From: Arenicellales bacterium | GTDB taxonomy: Bacteria > Pseudomonadota > Gammaproteobacteria > Arenicellales > JAANXG01 | Reading direction: 5' to 3' | DNA: 35,201 bases | NCBI GenBank assembly: GCA_030066885.1 | Contig: JASJAT010000033.1 | Span: 1-35,201 of the forward strand | In this document: positions 17,198 through 28,182 of the stretch, one piece after another | Position numbering within the stretch: the stretch's first letter is position 1 | Layout: each line of letters opens with the position of its first letter | Notes under the pieces: generated by a model | The model's input: the letters and a program-made list of their open reading frames with translations, nothing else | Told to the model about the DNA's origin: nothing | Databases searched by the model: none | Made by a program: the position numbers and the translations under genes

Positions 17198-17803
17198 TCA
17201 GGGCAGTAGCGTGTTTAATCTTTTACGCACGTGATTCATATCAAAGCCATCCGCATATCTTCCTTTTTCTTGTCCCGTTTGGTCATAAAGGATGACAGCT
17301 GGCAGGTCAAAAACACCTTGCGCCTCAGATGCTTGTCCGGAATGATCCGTCAGTAAGGTCATGTTAGGTACCAGGCTTTTTGTCCTGAGATAGTTTTGTA
17401 CAGTTTGCTCCGTCTCTCCATAGTTCACGTGGACTACTATCAAACGGGGTCGACCGTATTCCGTTTGCAGCTTTTGCATTTCGAGCACGAGTGGCCAACA
17501 TTTTGCGCACCAACTTGACCAATAGTTCACTAATACCAATTTATTACTAAAGCTGGATAAATAGATGGAGTCTCCGGCGGAAGTTTCGCCCAATACAACC
17601 CGACCCTGGAGATCAGAACCCAGCACCTCAACTTCCCCAATCTCGGGCTGGTCCATAGCATAGGCCTGAGCCACCGGGCTTTTATCTACGACCGGTGCCC
17701 CTTGTGCTGGTTCAGAAGGGTCCGGCGTGGTGGTGCACGAAACAAGCACGGTGCCGATGGTTGCACAGAGAAACCAAAATAAAGAAGAGTTGTGGTATGT
17801 CAT
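17198..17803 (-). CDS. TlpA-like thioredoxin-fold lipoprotein
   Basis: 201 residues. The signal peptide ends in a lipobox, LVSC (Cys23), so the protein should be membrane-anchored and face the periplasm. The thioredoxin domain covers about 60-201, with the active site WCAKC at Cys99 and Cys102, preceded by VLVNYWSS, and the cis-proline stretch FDLPAVILYD. Such proteins reduce periplasmic disulfides, for example in cytochrome maturation; the substrate here is unknown. No Dsb/CcdA-type electron donor is in the window. Start ATG has AAAGG about ten bases upstream. Confidence 0.88.
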   Translation of the reverse strand: MTYHNSSLFWFLCATIGTVLVSCTTTPDPSEPAQGAPVVDKSPVAQAYAMDQPEIGEVEVLGSDLQGRVVLGETSAGDSIYLSSFSNKLVLVNYWSSWCAKCWPLVLEMQKLQTEYGRPRLIVVHVNYGETEQTVQNYLRTKSLVPNMTLLTDHSGQASEAQGVFDLPAVILYDQTGQEKGRYADGFDMNHVRKRLNTLLP

Positions 17804-17885
17804 CTGGTTAGCCTTTCGTAAACGCTATGTTCTCTTGACGAGGTACGAAGGCGCAAGTGCACGCGGCGCTCTCGCTGCGATGCAA

Positions 17886-17966
17886 CTGGATTCTTACCTT
17901 ACGCAGGGACTAGATCTGGATTCTCGCTTCCCCTCGGATCAAGTCCGGGTCTTCACAGGAATGACG
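17886..17966. repeat. CGTCATTCC-family repeat fragment
   Basis: It carries CTGGATT at 17886 and GGAATGACG at 17958-17966, in the same order as the right half of the element at 627-764. It fills much of the 199-bp gap between phaC and the TlpA-like gene; the rest of that gap holds nothing recognisable. Confidence 0.5.
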
Positions 17967-18002
17967 TCCCAGAGTGTAAAATGTTATTTCAGAAAAACTG
18001 CT

Positions 18003-19805
18003 CTAAGCACTGTCATTGCGCTGTTTGGCATAACTGCCCGGTGCATCTTCGATCGCAGGGAAGTCGTCGTGGTCACCCGGAAGTCGTGCCTGCACAGGCT
18101 CTGATGAAATCCCCTCTACCCAATCGTGCCAATCCGGCCACCATGAACCAGGCAGTTGAGTGGCGTGATTCAGCCAGATGTCGGGTTCTTCATGCAATTC
18201 TTGGGGATTGACATAGTAATGGTACTTGTTCTTTTGTGGTGAATTTATGACACCCGCGATATGGCCTGACCCTCCCAAAACAAAACGCACTGGCCCGGAA
18301 AACAAATGGGCACCTTGGTAGGTGGACCTCCACGGCGCGATATGATCTTCGAATGTTGACAAAAAATAGACCGGTATTTCCACGCGGCCAATATCCAATG
18401 ATTCACCCGCCAGCTCCAATCCTCCCGGTTGGCACAATAGATTTTTCAAGTACATGTTGCGGAGGTAGTAACTGTGCATTGCCTCCGGCATACGGGTCGA
18501 ATCGGCGTTCCAATGCAGTAAGTCAAACGCGGGGGCATCCTTACCCAGCAGATAGTTGTTGATAAAGGCGCTCCAGATGAGATCATTCGCCCGCAACATG
18601 CTGAAAGCCGATGCCATTGCATCGCCTTCCAAATAACCGTTTTGACCCATCCGTGCTTCCAGCTTCTTTATCTGTCGCTCATCGATAAAAGCGCTGATCT
18701 CGCCCGGGTCGCTGAAATCGATTAACGTAGTGAGAAAAGTGGCCGTCCGTATCCGATGGTCATCAACCGCGGCCATGTGGGCTAAGGTCGCAGCCAACAG
18801 CGTGCCTCCTATACAATAGCCCAGCGCATTGATGTGGGTTTCTCCAGTGGATTGCTCGATCGCGTCCAACGCAGCATAGACTCCATCCACCATATAATGC
18901 TCAAACTCCGTTTCCGCGTGGCTTTCGTCTGGATTGATCCAGGAAATAACAAACACCGTGTGGCCCTGATCGACACACCAGCCAAGGAAGGAATTTTCCG
19001 GGCGCAAATCCAGTATGTAGTATTTATTAATCCAAGGTGGAACGACGAGCAGTGGTTCTTTTAGCACGTGGTCGGTGCTGGGATGGTATTGAATCAGTTG
19101 GATATACTCGTTCTGGAAAATTACTTTGCCGGGCGTAGTCGCGATATTCTCACCCAATTCAAAAGCCTCTGGGTCCGATAACGACACCTTAAATTGCTTT
19201 CCACTTTGCTCCCAATCCCGCACGAAGTTCTTATAGCCGTTGAGCAGGCTCATTCCATTCGTTCGCAGTGCCTCTTTAATCACCTGCGGATTGCTGAGAA
19301 TAAAATTTGTCGGCGCAATCGAGTTAATCCATTGCTGGATAAAGAATCTGAGCTTGTCCAACTCTTTGTCATCCAGAGGTATCTCACTATTCAAGCATTC
19401 TTCTATAAACTCGGCGAACAGTAGGTAAGATTGCTTGATGAAATCAAAGTAAAGTATCTCGGTCCAATTCGGATCGTGAAAGCGTCTATCGTCTGCATTT
19501 GGCTCGACTACGGGTTCCGGATTTATCCCGTGCAGCCGCTGCCAAGTGCTATAGAACAAACGCACGTTCTTTTGCCAATATTCGTTAGCTGCTCCGGCGA
19601 GGTGCATCGGTTCCTTGGAGAAATGGCTGATCCACTCCGAATAAGGACGCGCCAAGTCAAAGGGGTCATGACCGTGCAGGGAGATATCCTCTATTTGATG
19701 CGAGATCGCGTCTAAAGTCAGTTTGTGTGTCTTCAGCGTGAGTGACCACCAGTCATACAGCCACGTCGGGCCCTGGTTTTCGGCAGTTGAGGTCTCTTCG
19801 GTCAT
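18003..19805 (-). CDS. phaC: Class I poly(3-hydroxyalkanoate) synthase
   Basis: 600 residues from the ATG at 19805-19803. It polymerises 3-hydroxyacyl-CoA into PHA storage granules. The lipase-like box is LGYCIGGTLL with nucleophile Cys331; the catalytic Asp is in STFEDHIAPW and His in GSGHIAGV. The conserved PPWINKYYILDLRPENS and NPDESHAE stretches are present. Length and single-subunit form fit class I (short-chain monomers), but monomer choice is an inference. The frame stays open 38 codons upstream, but that part overlaps the AAGTTGAAAG repeat and has no PhaC similarity. No phaA, phaB, phasin or depolymerase gene is nearby. Confidence 0.95.
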   Translation of the reverse strand: MTEETSTAENQGPTWLYDWWSLTLKTHKLTLDAISHQIEDISLHGHDPFDLARPYSEWISHFSKEPMHLAGAANEYWQKNVRLFYSTWQRLHGINPEPVVEPNADDRRFHDPNWTEILYFDFIKQSYLLFAEFIEECLNSEIPLDDKELDKLRFFIQQWINSIAPTNFILSNPQVIKEALRTNGMSLLNGYKNFVRDWEQSGKQFKVSLSDPEAFELGENIATTPGKVIFQNEYIQLIQYHPSTDHVLKEPLLVVPPWINKYYILDLRPENSFLGWCVDQGHTVFVISWINPDESHAETEFEHYMVDGVYAALDAIEQSTGETHINALGYCIGGTLLAATLAHMAAVDDHRIRTATFLTTLIDFSDPGEISAFIDERQIKKLEARMGQNGYLEGDAMASAFSMLRANDLIWSAFINNYLLGKDAPAFDLLHWNADSTRMPEAMHSYYLRNMYLKNLLCQPGGLELAGESLDIGRVEIPVYFLSTFEDHIAPWRSTYQGAHLFSGPVRFVLGGSGHIAGVINSPQKNKYHYYVNPQELHEEPDIWLNHATQLPGSWWPDWHDWVEGISSEPVQARLPGDHDDFPAIEDAPGSYAKQRNDSA

Positions 19806-19871
19806 AGATGAACCTAGAATTGTTGCACTGCAGCATGATAAGTCAGTAGCACTTATGAGGCAAGGGGAACT

Positions 19872-19900
19872 AAGTTGAAAGTACAAAGTTGAAAGTAAAA
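19872..19900. repeat. Fragment of the AAGTTGAAAG repeat
   Basis: AAAGTACAAAGTTGAAAG at 19878-19895 is an exact 18-base match to 7373-7390, preceded here by another AAGTTGAAAG. Only one arm is present. It underlies the false upstream extension of the phaC frame. The rest of the 19806-20055 gap shows only a weak CCCGAC/GTCGGG hairpin at 19947-19969. Confidence 0.6.
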
Positions 19901-20055
19901 GCGGATAACTAAAACCCAAAACAACCTTTTGAAAGATAGTTTTGTACCCGACTTTAAATCAGCGTCGGGGTGGGCTCGGTACTGGATGTGTCCCATACAA
20001 AGCGGAATGAGATTCCCGTTTGGCCTGTCGTCGGGGATTGACTTTCCCTCGTACT

Positions 20056-20481
20056 CTATTCGCGACGATCGCCTTGTACAGTAACGGTAACGGTGCGGGT
20101 ATGGGAACCGTGGCGATGTTCCCATAGATAAATACCCTGCCATGTCCCAAGCGCCAACGCAGCATGGGTGACGGGTATGGTTAACGCGGTTTGTGTGAGT
20201 ATGCTCCGAACATGAGCTGACATATCATCCGGACCCTCTTGCGTATGTTTGAACAAGGGATCGCCATCCGGTACAGCCCTCGACATATACGCTTCCAAAT
20301 CGGTACGCACCGAAGGATCCGCATTTTCACATATGATTAAGGATGCACTGGTGTGGTGGATGAATATATGTGCTAGACCGTGGTCGATACCGGATTTAGC
20401 GACTTCATTTTGGATGTCAGCAGTAATGTCGTAGGTACCGCGTCCTGAGTTTGGCAGGGTAATCTTGGTCTGGGCCCACAT
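20056..20481 (-). CDS. yjbQ: YjbQ family protein (UPF0047)
   Basis: 141 residues, the full family length. The conserved histidine-rich core HIFIHHTSASLIICENADPSVRTDL, the GPDDMSAHVRS segment and the closing LGTWQGIYLWEHRHG are all present. YjbQ proteins have thiamine-phosphate-synthase-like activity when overproduced, and the physiological role is uncertain. It lies 41 bases after the ACT-V4R gene on the same strand and may share its transcript. Confidence 0.93.
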   Translation of the reverse strand: MWAQTKITLPNSGRGTYDITADIQNEVAKSGIDHGLAHIFIHHTSASLIICENADPSVRTDLEAYMSRAVPDGDPLFKHTQEGPDDMSAHVRSILTQTALTIPVTHAALALGTWQGIYLWEHRHGSHTRTVTVTVQGDRRE

Positions 20482-20522
20482 TGCGTGCCTATCTTAACTA
20501 CTGCGAATGGGATCGCCAATAG

Positions 20523-21266
20523 CTAAGCAAGCACTCTAAACACACAATAATCATCTCCCCTGGAGCGGCAGGCATGCTCTTCCACTTTTACTTTGGGTAA
20601 GGTGGGGGATACGTTAAGCATGCCTTGAATAAGACCGGCCATGAAATCACATCGACTTGATGCAGTGCCAAACACTAAATCTTTGGTATCAACCTGGCGC
20701 CGCGTGAAAATGGAAATACTGGTTCGGACCTCTGTCCCCATCGCTTCAGCGTCAGAGATTGGAAGCAGGGCGGGTACAACTGCGTTTTGCAGTGCTTCGT
20801 GTATGTTCCCAGCACTTTGGAGCGCTTGATCGTTTGCCAAGATCTTTGCACCAACTCGCTCACCCAACTCCCTCATGTACACGGCCCGCATGCTTCCCTT
20901 TTCCAAGGTGGATTCATACTCTTCGACAATGAACAGTATTCGCGGGAAGGCGGAAACAATATCTTGCACCAGCCCATCGATCCGACCGTCCTCTGTTGGC
21001 CTCGGCGACTGTGCGCGAAATGTTATCTTTCCATCCGTCGGCCCCACACTGACAACCTGCTTCACCCCCTTCACATCGCCCAGCCGCTCGGTCAATTCCC
21101 GGGCACTAAACGGGCCATCAACAATGACGATTAATCGAGACAGTCCATTCCCAGTCGATTGAATCTGATGCTTATCCAAGCTGAGACCATAACGACGCAG
21201 CGCGGCTACCACCCTTGCCAACGACCCTGGTTGATTGTCGATATTGAGCACAATCTGTGCTGCCAT
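20523..21266 (-). CDS. ACT-V4R (4-vinyl reductase) domain fusion protein
   Basis: 247 residues. Residues 1-75 are an ACT domain (IVLNIDNQPGSLARVVAALRRYGLSLDKHQI), the classic amino-acid or small-ligand sensor. Residues about 95-247 are a V4R domain. A V4R zinc site is recognisable: Cys206 (SSRCDFMAG), Glu230, Cys233 and Cys241, matching the C...E-x2-C-x7-C pattern known from the sensor domain of MopR/DmpR-type regulators. There is no DNA-binding or catalytic domain, so it looks like a stand-alone ligand-binding protein. Ligand and partner are unknown. It is followed by yjbQ and is divergent from glnS. Confidence 0.82.
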   Translation of the reverse strand: MAAQIVLNIDNQPGSLARVVAALRRYGLSLDKHQIQSTGNGLSRLIVIVDGPFSARELTERLGDVKGVKQVVSVGPTDGKITFRAQSPRPTEDGRIDGLVQDIVSAFPRILFIVEEYESTLEKGSMRAVYMRELGERVGAKILANDQALQSAGNIHEALQNAVVPALLPISDAEAMGTEVRTSISIFTRRQVDTKDLVFGTASSRCDFMAGLIQGMLNVSPTLPKVKVEEHACRSRGDDYCVFRVLA

Positions 21267-21388
21267 TCTTACCCGCCCTTCATTACTAAGCTAGTTAACT
21301 TCAGTATCTTAGCTAATTCTAGTTGTGAATCCGGGTGCTTGCATTGAAAAAGCCGGCCTGGGTCCTATTCACGTTTGAAGAGTCACAA

Positions 21389-21421
21389 TTGATCGGCATC
21401 ACCAGTCGATATAGCTATAAT
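21389..21421 (+). promoter_or_regulatory. Weak candidate promoter of glnS
   Basis: TATAAT at 21416-21421 lies about 50 bases before the glnS ATG. The best -35-like box, TTGATC (21389-21394), is 21 bp away, too far for an ideal sigma-70 promoter, so the -10 element is the only part I trust. No T-box or other riboswitch was seen. Confidence 0.3.
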
Positions 21422-21472
21422 AAACGGCAACAACGCAGGACTCTTGTTCTCTCCTAAAACGACTTCGATGCC

Positions 21473-23137
21473 ATGACTGACGCGGAAAAGAAAGTTCCGA
21501 CGAATTTTATTCGGCAGATCATAGACCAGGACTTAGCCAACAATAAGAACGAAGGCAAAGTCGTAACCCGCTTTCCGCCCGAGCCCAATGGGTATTTGCA
21601 CATTGGCCATGCAAAGGCCATCTGCCTCAATTTTGGCATAGCCGAGGACTATGGAGGCGGCTGTAATCTCAGATTCGATGACACGAATCCGGAAAAAGAG
21701 GAAGTAGAATACGCCGAATCCATAAAAAAAGATGTCGAGTGGCTGGGTTACCAATGGCGTAACCTGTGTTATGCGTCCGACTATTTCGAGCAGCTCTATC
21801 AATACGCCGTCGATCTAATCAAGTGCGGAAAGGCGTACGTTGACAGCCAATCGGCCGACCAGATTCGTGCGACCCGAGGGACTCTGACACAACCTGGCAC
21901 AGATAGCCCCTATCGTAACCGGTCAGTCGAGGAAAATCTGGAGCTGTTTAGACGCATGCGGGCCGGTGAATTTAAAGACGGCGAGTATGTCCTGCGAGCG
22001 AAAATCGATATGGCTTCACCCAACATCAACATGCGTGATCCAACTATTTATCGCATCCGTCACGCATCGCATTGGCGCACTGAAGATGACTGGTGCATCT
22101 ACCCCATGTATGACTATACACAGTGCCTTTCAGACGCCATCGAAGGTGTGACCCACTCGCTATGCACATTGGAGTTTGAAGACCATCGACCTTTATACGA
22201 TTGGGTATTAGACCAACTCGATGTACCCTGCCATCCACAGCAGATTGAATTTGGCCGGCTTAACCTGGACTACACTGTAATGAGTAAACGGCTGCTCACC
22301 CGGCTAGTCAATGAAAAACATGTCAGCGGTTGGGACGACCCAAGACTGCCGACGATTTCCGGGCTACGCCGAAGAGGCTATACGCCCAATGCTATCAGAG
22401 ACTTCTGCAACCGAATCGGTGTGACTAAGAGCGACGGTATTGTAGAAATGGGCGTACTGGAAAACAGCATTCGCGAGGACCTGGATAACAGTGCCCAACG
22501 TACCATGGCGGTACTGCGGCCGATCAAGGTCGTCGTCGAAAACTACCCCGATGATCATACGGAAATGGTAACGGCTCAGAATCATCCCAAGCGTCCTGAA
22601 CTGGGCACGCGAGAGATCCCATTTTCGAAATCGATTTATATAGAAAGGGAAGATTTCATGGAAGACCCACCCAAGAAATACTTTCGCTTGAGTCCAGGTA
22701 CTGAAGTAAGGTTGCGCTACGCCTACTACATCACTTGCTCGGAAGTTGTCAAAGACAGCGATGGTGAAATTGTTGAAATACGATGCACCTACGATCCCAA
22801 TTCCCGTGGCGGTACATCATCTGACGGGCGCAAGGTACGTGGCACGATTCACTGGGTATCCGCAACGCACGCTATAGACGCTGAGGTGCGTCTGTATGAT
22901 CGCCTATTCACCATACCGAATCCCAACCCCAGTGACTTTACTGCCCAGCTCAACCCCCACTCCCTTGACGTTCTTCACAACTGCAAGTTGGAACCCAGTC
23001 TGAAACAAGCCAATCCTGACCAAAGATACCAGTTCGAGCGCTTGGGTTATTTCTATTTGGATCGAGATTCAGGAAGCGATCGGCTGGTCTTTAACCGAAC
23101 CGTCACATTGAGAGACTCCTGGTCAAAAAAGGCATAA
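21473..23137 (+). CDS. glnS: Glutaminyl-tRNA synthetase
   Basis: 554 residues, normal for bacterial GlnRS. It charges tRNA(Gln) directly with glutamine. The class I signature is [15 protein letters not shown] (HIGH at 43-46) and the second signature is MSKR at 270-273. The C-terminal beta-barrel anticodon-binding domain follows ([29 protein letters not shown] at the end). Presence of GlnRS fits a gammaproteobacterium, since many other bacteria use the transamidation route instead. The Shine-Dalgarno is weak. Confidence 0.97.
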   Translation: MTDAEKKVPTNFIRQIIDQDLANNKNEGKVVTRFPPEPNGYLHIGHAKAICLNFGIAEDYGGGCNLRFDDTNPEKEEVEYAESIKKDVEWLGYQWRNLCYASDYFEQLYQYAVDLIKCGKAYVDSQSADQIRATRGTLTQPGTDSPYRNRSVEENLELFRRMRAGEFKDGEYVLRAKIDMASPNINMRDPTIYRIRHASHWRTEDDWCIYPMYDYTQCLSDAIEGVTHSLCTLEFEDHRPLYDWVLDQLDVPCHPQQIEFGRLNLDYTVMSKRLLTRLVNEKHVSGWDDPRLPTISGLRRRGYTPNAIRDFCNRIGVTKSDGIVEMGVLENSIREDLDNSAQRTMAVLRPIKVVVENYPDDHTEMVTAQNHPKRPELGTREIPFSKSIYIEREDFMEDPPKKYFRLSPGTEVRLRYAYYITCSEVVKDSDGEIVEIRCTYDPNSRGGTSSDGRKVRGTIHWVSATHAIDAEVRLYDRLFTIPNPNPSDFTAQLNPHSLDVLHNCKLEPSLKQANPDQRYQFERLGYFYLDRDSGSDRLVFNRTVTLRDSWSKKA

Positions 23138-23256
23138 AGTCGGCCTCCTTGGTGCAACATACGGGCTAGAGCATGGAACAAAAATGATGTACGCCTGTCT
23201 GTAGTCACCGAGACCACCCTACAGTAAAAACCAGGCCAACCTTATTACCACATTAC

Positions 23257-23865
23257 ATGACTCGATCTTTCGCAAATCTTTGCAAGGCCTTTATTTTCAC
23301 CGTGTTGTTTGTGCTTACAACAGGAGCAGCACGGGCAGATGAATACATGTTTGACAAGTTGCATACGCAAATCTTGTTCTTTGTGGATCACTTCGGTTTT
23401 TCCAAATCTGAGGGCGAATTCCTGGATTTTGAGGGTACATTTACCTTCGACAAACGGAATTTCGAAAAGTCAGAAGTAGAGCTGACAATATTCACGGACA
23501 GTATCGATATGGACGACGAGAAATGGAACGAAAAAATGAAGGGGAAACGATATTTCAACACAACAAAATATCCAACTATTCAGTTTACAAGTACCTCGGT
23601 TGAAACCGTAGACGAGAGGAATGCAGCGATACACGGTAACCTGACTCTGCTGGATACCACTTTACCCGTTACTGTTTACATGCGATTCAACAAGGCTGGA
23701 GTGAATCTGGCCTCTGGGCTGAGGACCGCGGGATTCTCCGGGCATGCCCGATTGAGGCGATCCGACTTCGGTATGAAGTCACACCTCAAATACATCGGTG
23801 ATGAGGTAGAGATCCGCTTGGAAGTGGAGGGCTTTATAGAGAAAAAAAGAAAAAATGATCTTTAA
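23257..23865 (+). CDS. YceI-like periplasmic protein (first copy)
   Basis: 202 residues with a signal peptide (about 1-27, ending GAARA before DEYMFD). The mature part is a YceI lipocalin-like barrel: LHTQILFFVDHFGFSKSEGEF, a DMDDEKWNEKMKGKRYFNTTKYPTIQFTST segment and a closing FGMKSHLKYIGDEVEIRLEVEGF. YceI proteins bind polyisoprenoids such as octaprenyl lipids in structural studies. The stop overlaps the cytochrome b561 gene by 11 bases, indicating translational coupling. A second, diverged YceI gene lies after that cytochrome gene. Confidence 0.9.
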   Translation: MTRSFANLCKAFIFTVLFVLTTGAARADEYMFDKLHTQILFFVDHFGFSKSEGEFLDFEGTFTFDKRNFEKSEVELTIFTDSIDMDDEKWNEKMKGKRYFNTTKYPTIQFTSTSVETVDERNAAIHGNLTLLDTTLPVTVYMRFNKAGVNLASGLRTAGFSGHARLRRSDFGMKSHLKYIGDEVEIRLEVEGFIEKKRKNDL

Positions 23866-24415
23866 TACCGAACAGAGCTGGGGCGCCGTTGCAAAAGCCC
23901 TGCATTGGATCATGGCAATACTGATTCTGACCATGTTTGTATTGGGATGGGTTGCAGTCACCTACCCTTTGTCGCCAACCAAACTGGACTTATTCATTTG
24001 GCACAAATCGATCGGTCTGTCCTTGCTGGGTCTTGTGTGTGTACGGGTGATTTGGCGCATGGTCAATACCACCCCTACACCACCTGCAGTAGTCTCACCG
24101 CTTGAGCACACATTGGCACGCCTTGGACATGCCACCTTGTACTTGTTGATGATACTGATGCCGTTGAGTGGTTATGTGATAAATTCGACTGCGGGTTTTG
24201 GATTTCGATTTTTCGGTTGGGTGCGCGTCCCCAACCTCATCCCCGCTAACAAAGCCTGGCAAGATATCGCGGAGACCGTGCACTTCGTCTTATTTATCGT
24301 CTTCGTGGCAGTGATCGTGATTCATATTGCCGCTGCCCTGAGACATCACTTTGTGCGGAACAACAATGTGTTAACCAGAATGTTACCTTCTTCGTCCATA
24401 CCCCATGAAAAATAA
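23855..24415 (+). CDS. Cytochrome b561-type membrane protein
   Basis: 186 residues with four membrane segments (about 13-35, 46-64, 88-110 and 140-165). Haem-ligand histidines are visible in ALHWIMAILIL, FIWHKSIGLS, TVHFVLFIVF and IHIAAALRHH. This is the bacterial b561/YodB type, a di-haem quinol- or superoxide-linked electron carrier. Pairing with a YceI gene is a common arrangement and supports a shared role in isoprenoid quinone handling, though the function is not settled. It is translationally coupled to the upstream yceI. Confidence 0.92.
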   Translation: MIFNTEQSWGAVAKALHWIMAILILTMFVLGWVAVTYPLSPTKLDLFIWHKSIGLSLLGLVCVRVIWRMVNTTPTPPAVVSPLEHTLARLGHATLYLLMILMPLSGYVINSTAGFGFRFFGWVRVPNLIPANKAWQDIAETVHFVLFIVFVAVIVIHIAAALRHHFVRNNNVLTRMLPSSSIPHEK

Positions 24416-24457
24416 CTCTCACCCGTCTCGTTTCCGTGCATGTAAAGATGCATTCAA

Positions 24458-24481
24458 ATCGCGGCGAGGGTCCGCTTCTAC
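24458..24481 (-). repeat. REP-like palindrome
   Basis: The minus strand reads GTAGAAGCGGACCCTCGCC then GCGAT, differing slightly from the 15037 copy. It lies in the 115-bp gap between the cytochrome b561 gene and the second yceI, within an otherwise co-directional cluster. Confidence 0.65.
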
Positions 24482-24530
24482 TGGATTCCCGCTTGCACTC
24501 TGTGGACGAAGCGTGAAATAGAACACCAGA

Positions 24531-25088
24531 ATGTTGCATGCGACTCTTCTTGGACTCCTAACCGGATTGTTAGCTTGCCAGAGTTTATGGGCACGAGACT
24601 GGCGAGTGAATTACGGTAATAGCAAGGTCGGTTTCGTCGCAACCTATGACGAAGTTCCATTTGAAGGCCGTTTCGAGGACTTTGAAGCTGCCATCCGCTT
24701 CGACCCGTCAACACTGGATCAAGCGTCGTTCAAAGTGAACGTCACTATAACATCGGTGAACACGGACAGCCCCGACCGCGACGAAGGGATGTTAGAACAA
24801 GACTTCTTCGACGCATCTCAATATCCAAGCGCAACTTTCACGTCTACTGCGTTTGCAAAGTCCACCAATGGGGATGGTTACGACGTCACCGGCGATCTAG
24901 CAATCAAAGGTATTTCCAAACCCATCTCGCTTAATTTCAACTGGGAAGTATCGGATAACGCCGCGCGCCTGCACGGGCAAGGATCCGTCAAACGTACCGA
25001 TTTCAAAGTCGGAACGGGCGATTGGGAGGAAGATGACACTATCGGCTTTGATGTACAGATCGTGTTCGATCTGGGCCTGCAGGAATAG
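24531..25088 (+). CDS. YceI-like protein (second copy)
   Basis: 185 residues. The N-terminus (about 1-22) is a signal peptide ending SLWA before RDWRVNY; an LLAC sequence within it (Cys16) could instead act as a lipobox, so it may be a lipoprotein. The barrel shows the YceI landmarks: SKVGFVATYDEVPFEGRF, DSPDRDEGMLEQDFFDASQYPSATFTS and the closing VGTGDWEEDDTIGFDVQIVFDL. It is clearly divergent from the copy at 23257, so the two probably bind different ligands or act at different sites. It is likely co-expressed with the upstream pair, although a REP intervenes. Confidence 0.88.
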   Translation: MLHATLLGLLTGLLACQSLWARDWRVNYGNSKVGFVATYDEVPFEGRFEDFEAAIRFDPSTLDQASFKVNVTITSVNTDSPDRDEGMLEQDFFDASQYPSATFTSTAFAKSTNGDGYDVTGDLAIKGISKPISLNFNWEVSDNAARLHGQGSVKRTDFKVGTGDWEEDDTIGFDVQIVFDLGLQE

Positions 25089-25105
25089 ACCACAGAGCCC
25101 TATCC

Positions 25106-25205
25106 AGTTCAAAGTAAAAAGTTTAAAGATAAAAGTAAAATACCAAACTAGAAACTTTGAACCTTCTTTTAACTTGCCACATTGCCACGGCCGCTCACGC
25201 GGCCT
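25106..25205. repeat. Long imperfect inverted repeat with GC-palindrome tail (copy 2)
   Basis: AAGTTTAAAG (25119-25128) pairs with CTTTTAACTT (25166-25175), and the tail ATTGCCACGGCCG (25181-25193) to ACGCGGCCT (25197-25205) matches copy 1 at 7463-7487. It lies between the convergent second yceI and idi genes. The remaining 25206-25346 holds a diverged REP-like piece near 25228 and a small hairpin AGCAGT-GTGA-ACTGCT at 25299-25314 without a T-run. Confidence 0.68.
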
Positions 25206-25346
25206 CGCGAGACCAGAATGGGGTAATGCCGCGGCGCTTCGCGCCTCTTGATGAACTTGACCATCAACCGGATTAGTTCTTCCCCGTTACCACCGCGCAG
25301 CAGTGTGAACTGCTCGCAACGACTCTAATTTAAGAACTCCCCGACA

Positions 25347-25932
25347 TCAATAACGGTGCAGCTGCTGGATCAATTGATCCTGGTGGTCTCGCTGAATGGT
25401 TTCCCATTCAAGCTTCATCCAGGGCGAATAGGCGCTTACGTTCTGGGACAGCTCATAATCGACTTGGGCTGGGGCCAAGAATCGCCAATCTGCCACTTCG
25501 TTGGGATTCGCCCTGACCGGGTCCTTACTCGTTCCGATATACACCCAGCACAGCTCATGCTCCGAACCGACATTGTTGTATTGGGCCTGGTAAATGAACT
25601 TGTATAAGAATACAAGCTCGCTACGCATGCCCAATTCCTGGTGCAGACGTCGGACCACAGCATCCTCCATGACTTCGCCATGACGAGGATGGCTGCAACA
25701 ACTGTTCGACCAATAAAGGGGCCACAATCTCTTTTGTGCACTCCTTTTTTGGACTAGAAGCTCCCCTTGTTCATTGAATATGAACAACGAAAAGGCCCGG
25801 TGTAGGAGTCCGTCACCGTCATGACACTTTTCTTTATTGAGATGTCCGACTTCAACGTCATTGCGGTCAACTAGAATCAGCTCTTCCGAGTCAAAAGAAA
25901 CGATTTCACTGTTGCCCGCTTCCTGCGCCAGA

Positions 25933-25940
<8 letters not shown>
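25347..25940 (-). CDS. idi: Isopentenyl-diphosphate delta-isomerase, type I
   Basis: 197 residues from a TTG start (25940-25938). It interconverts IPP and DMAPP. It is a Nudix-fold enzyme; the active-site cysteine motif is SNSCCSHPRHGE and the metal-site glutamate lies in EHELCWVYIG. The open frame extends 34 codons upstream inside the preceding gene, but GGAGG lies six bases before this TTG and the length then fits the family. The TTG overlaps the stop of the HMG-CoA reductase/mevalonate kinase gene (TTGAATAA), so translation is probably coupled. It is the last gene of the mevalonate operon. Confidence 0.9.

Positions 25941-28182
<2,242 letters not shown>

Noticed and set aside
25299-25314. 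Hairpin between convergent genes as a terminator
   Set aside because: The 6-bp stem is perfect but no U-run follows in either direction.
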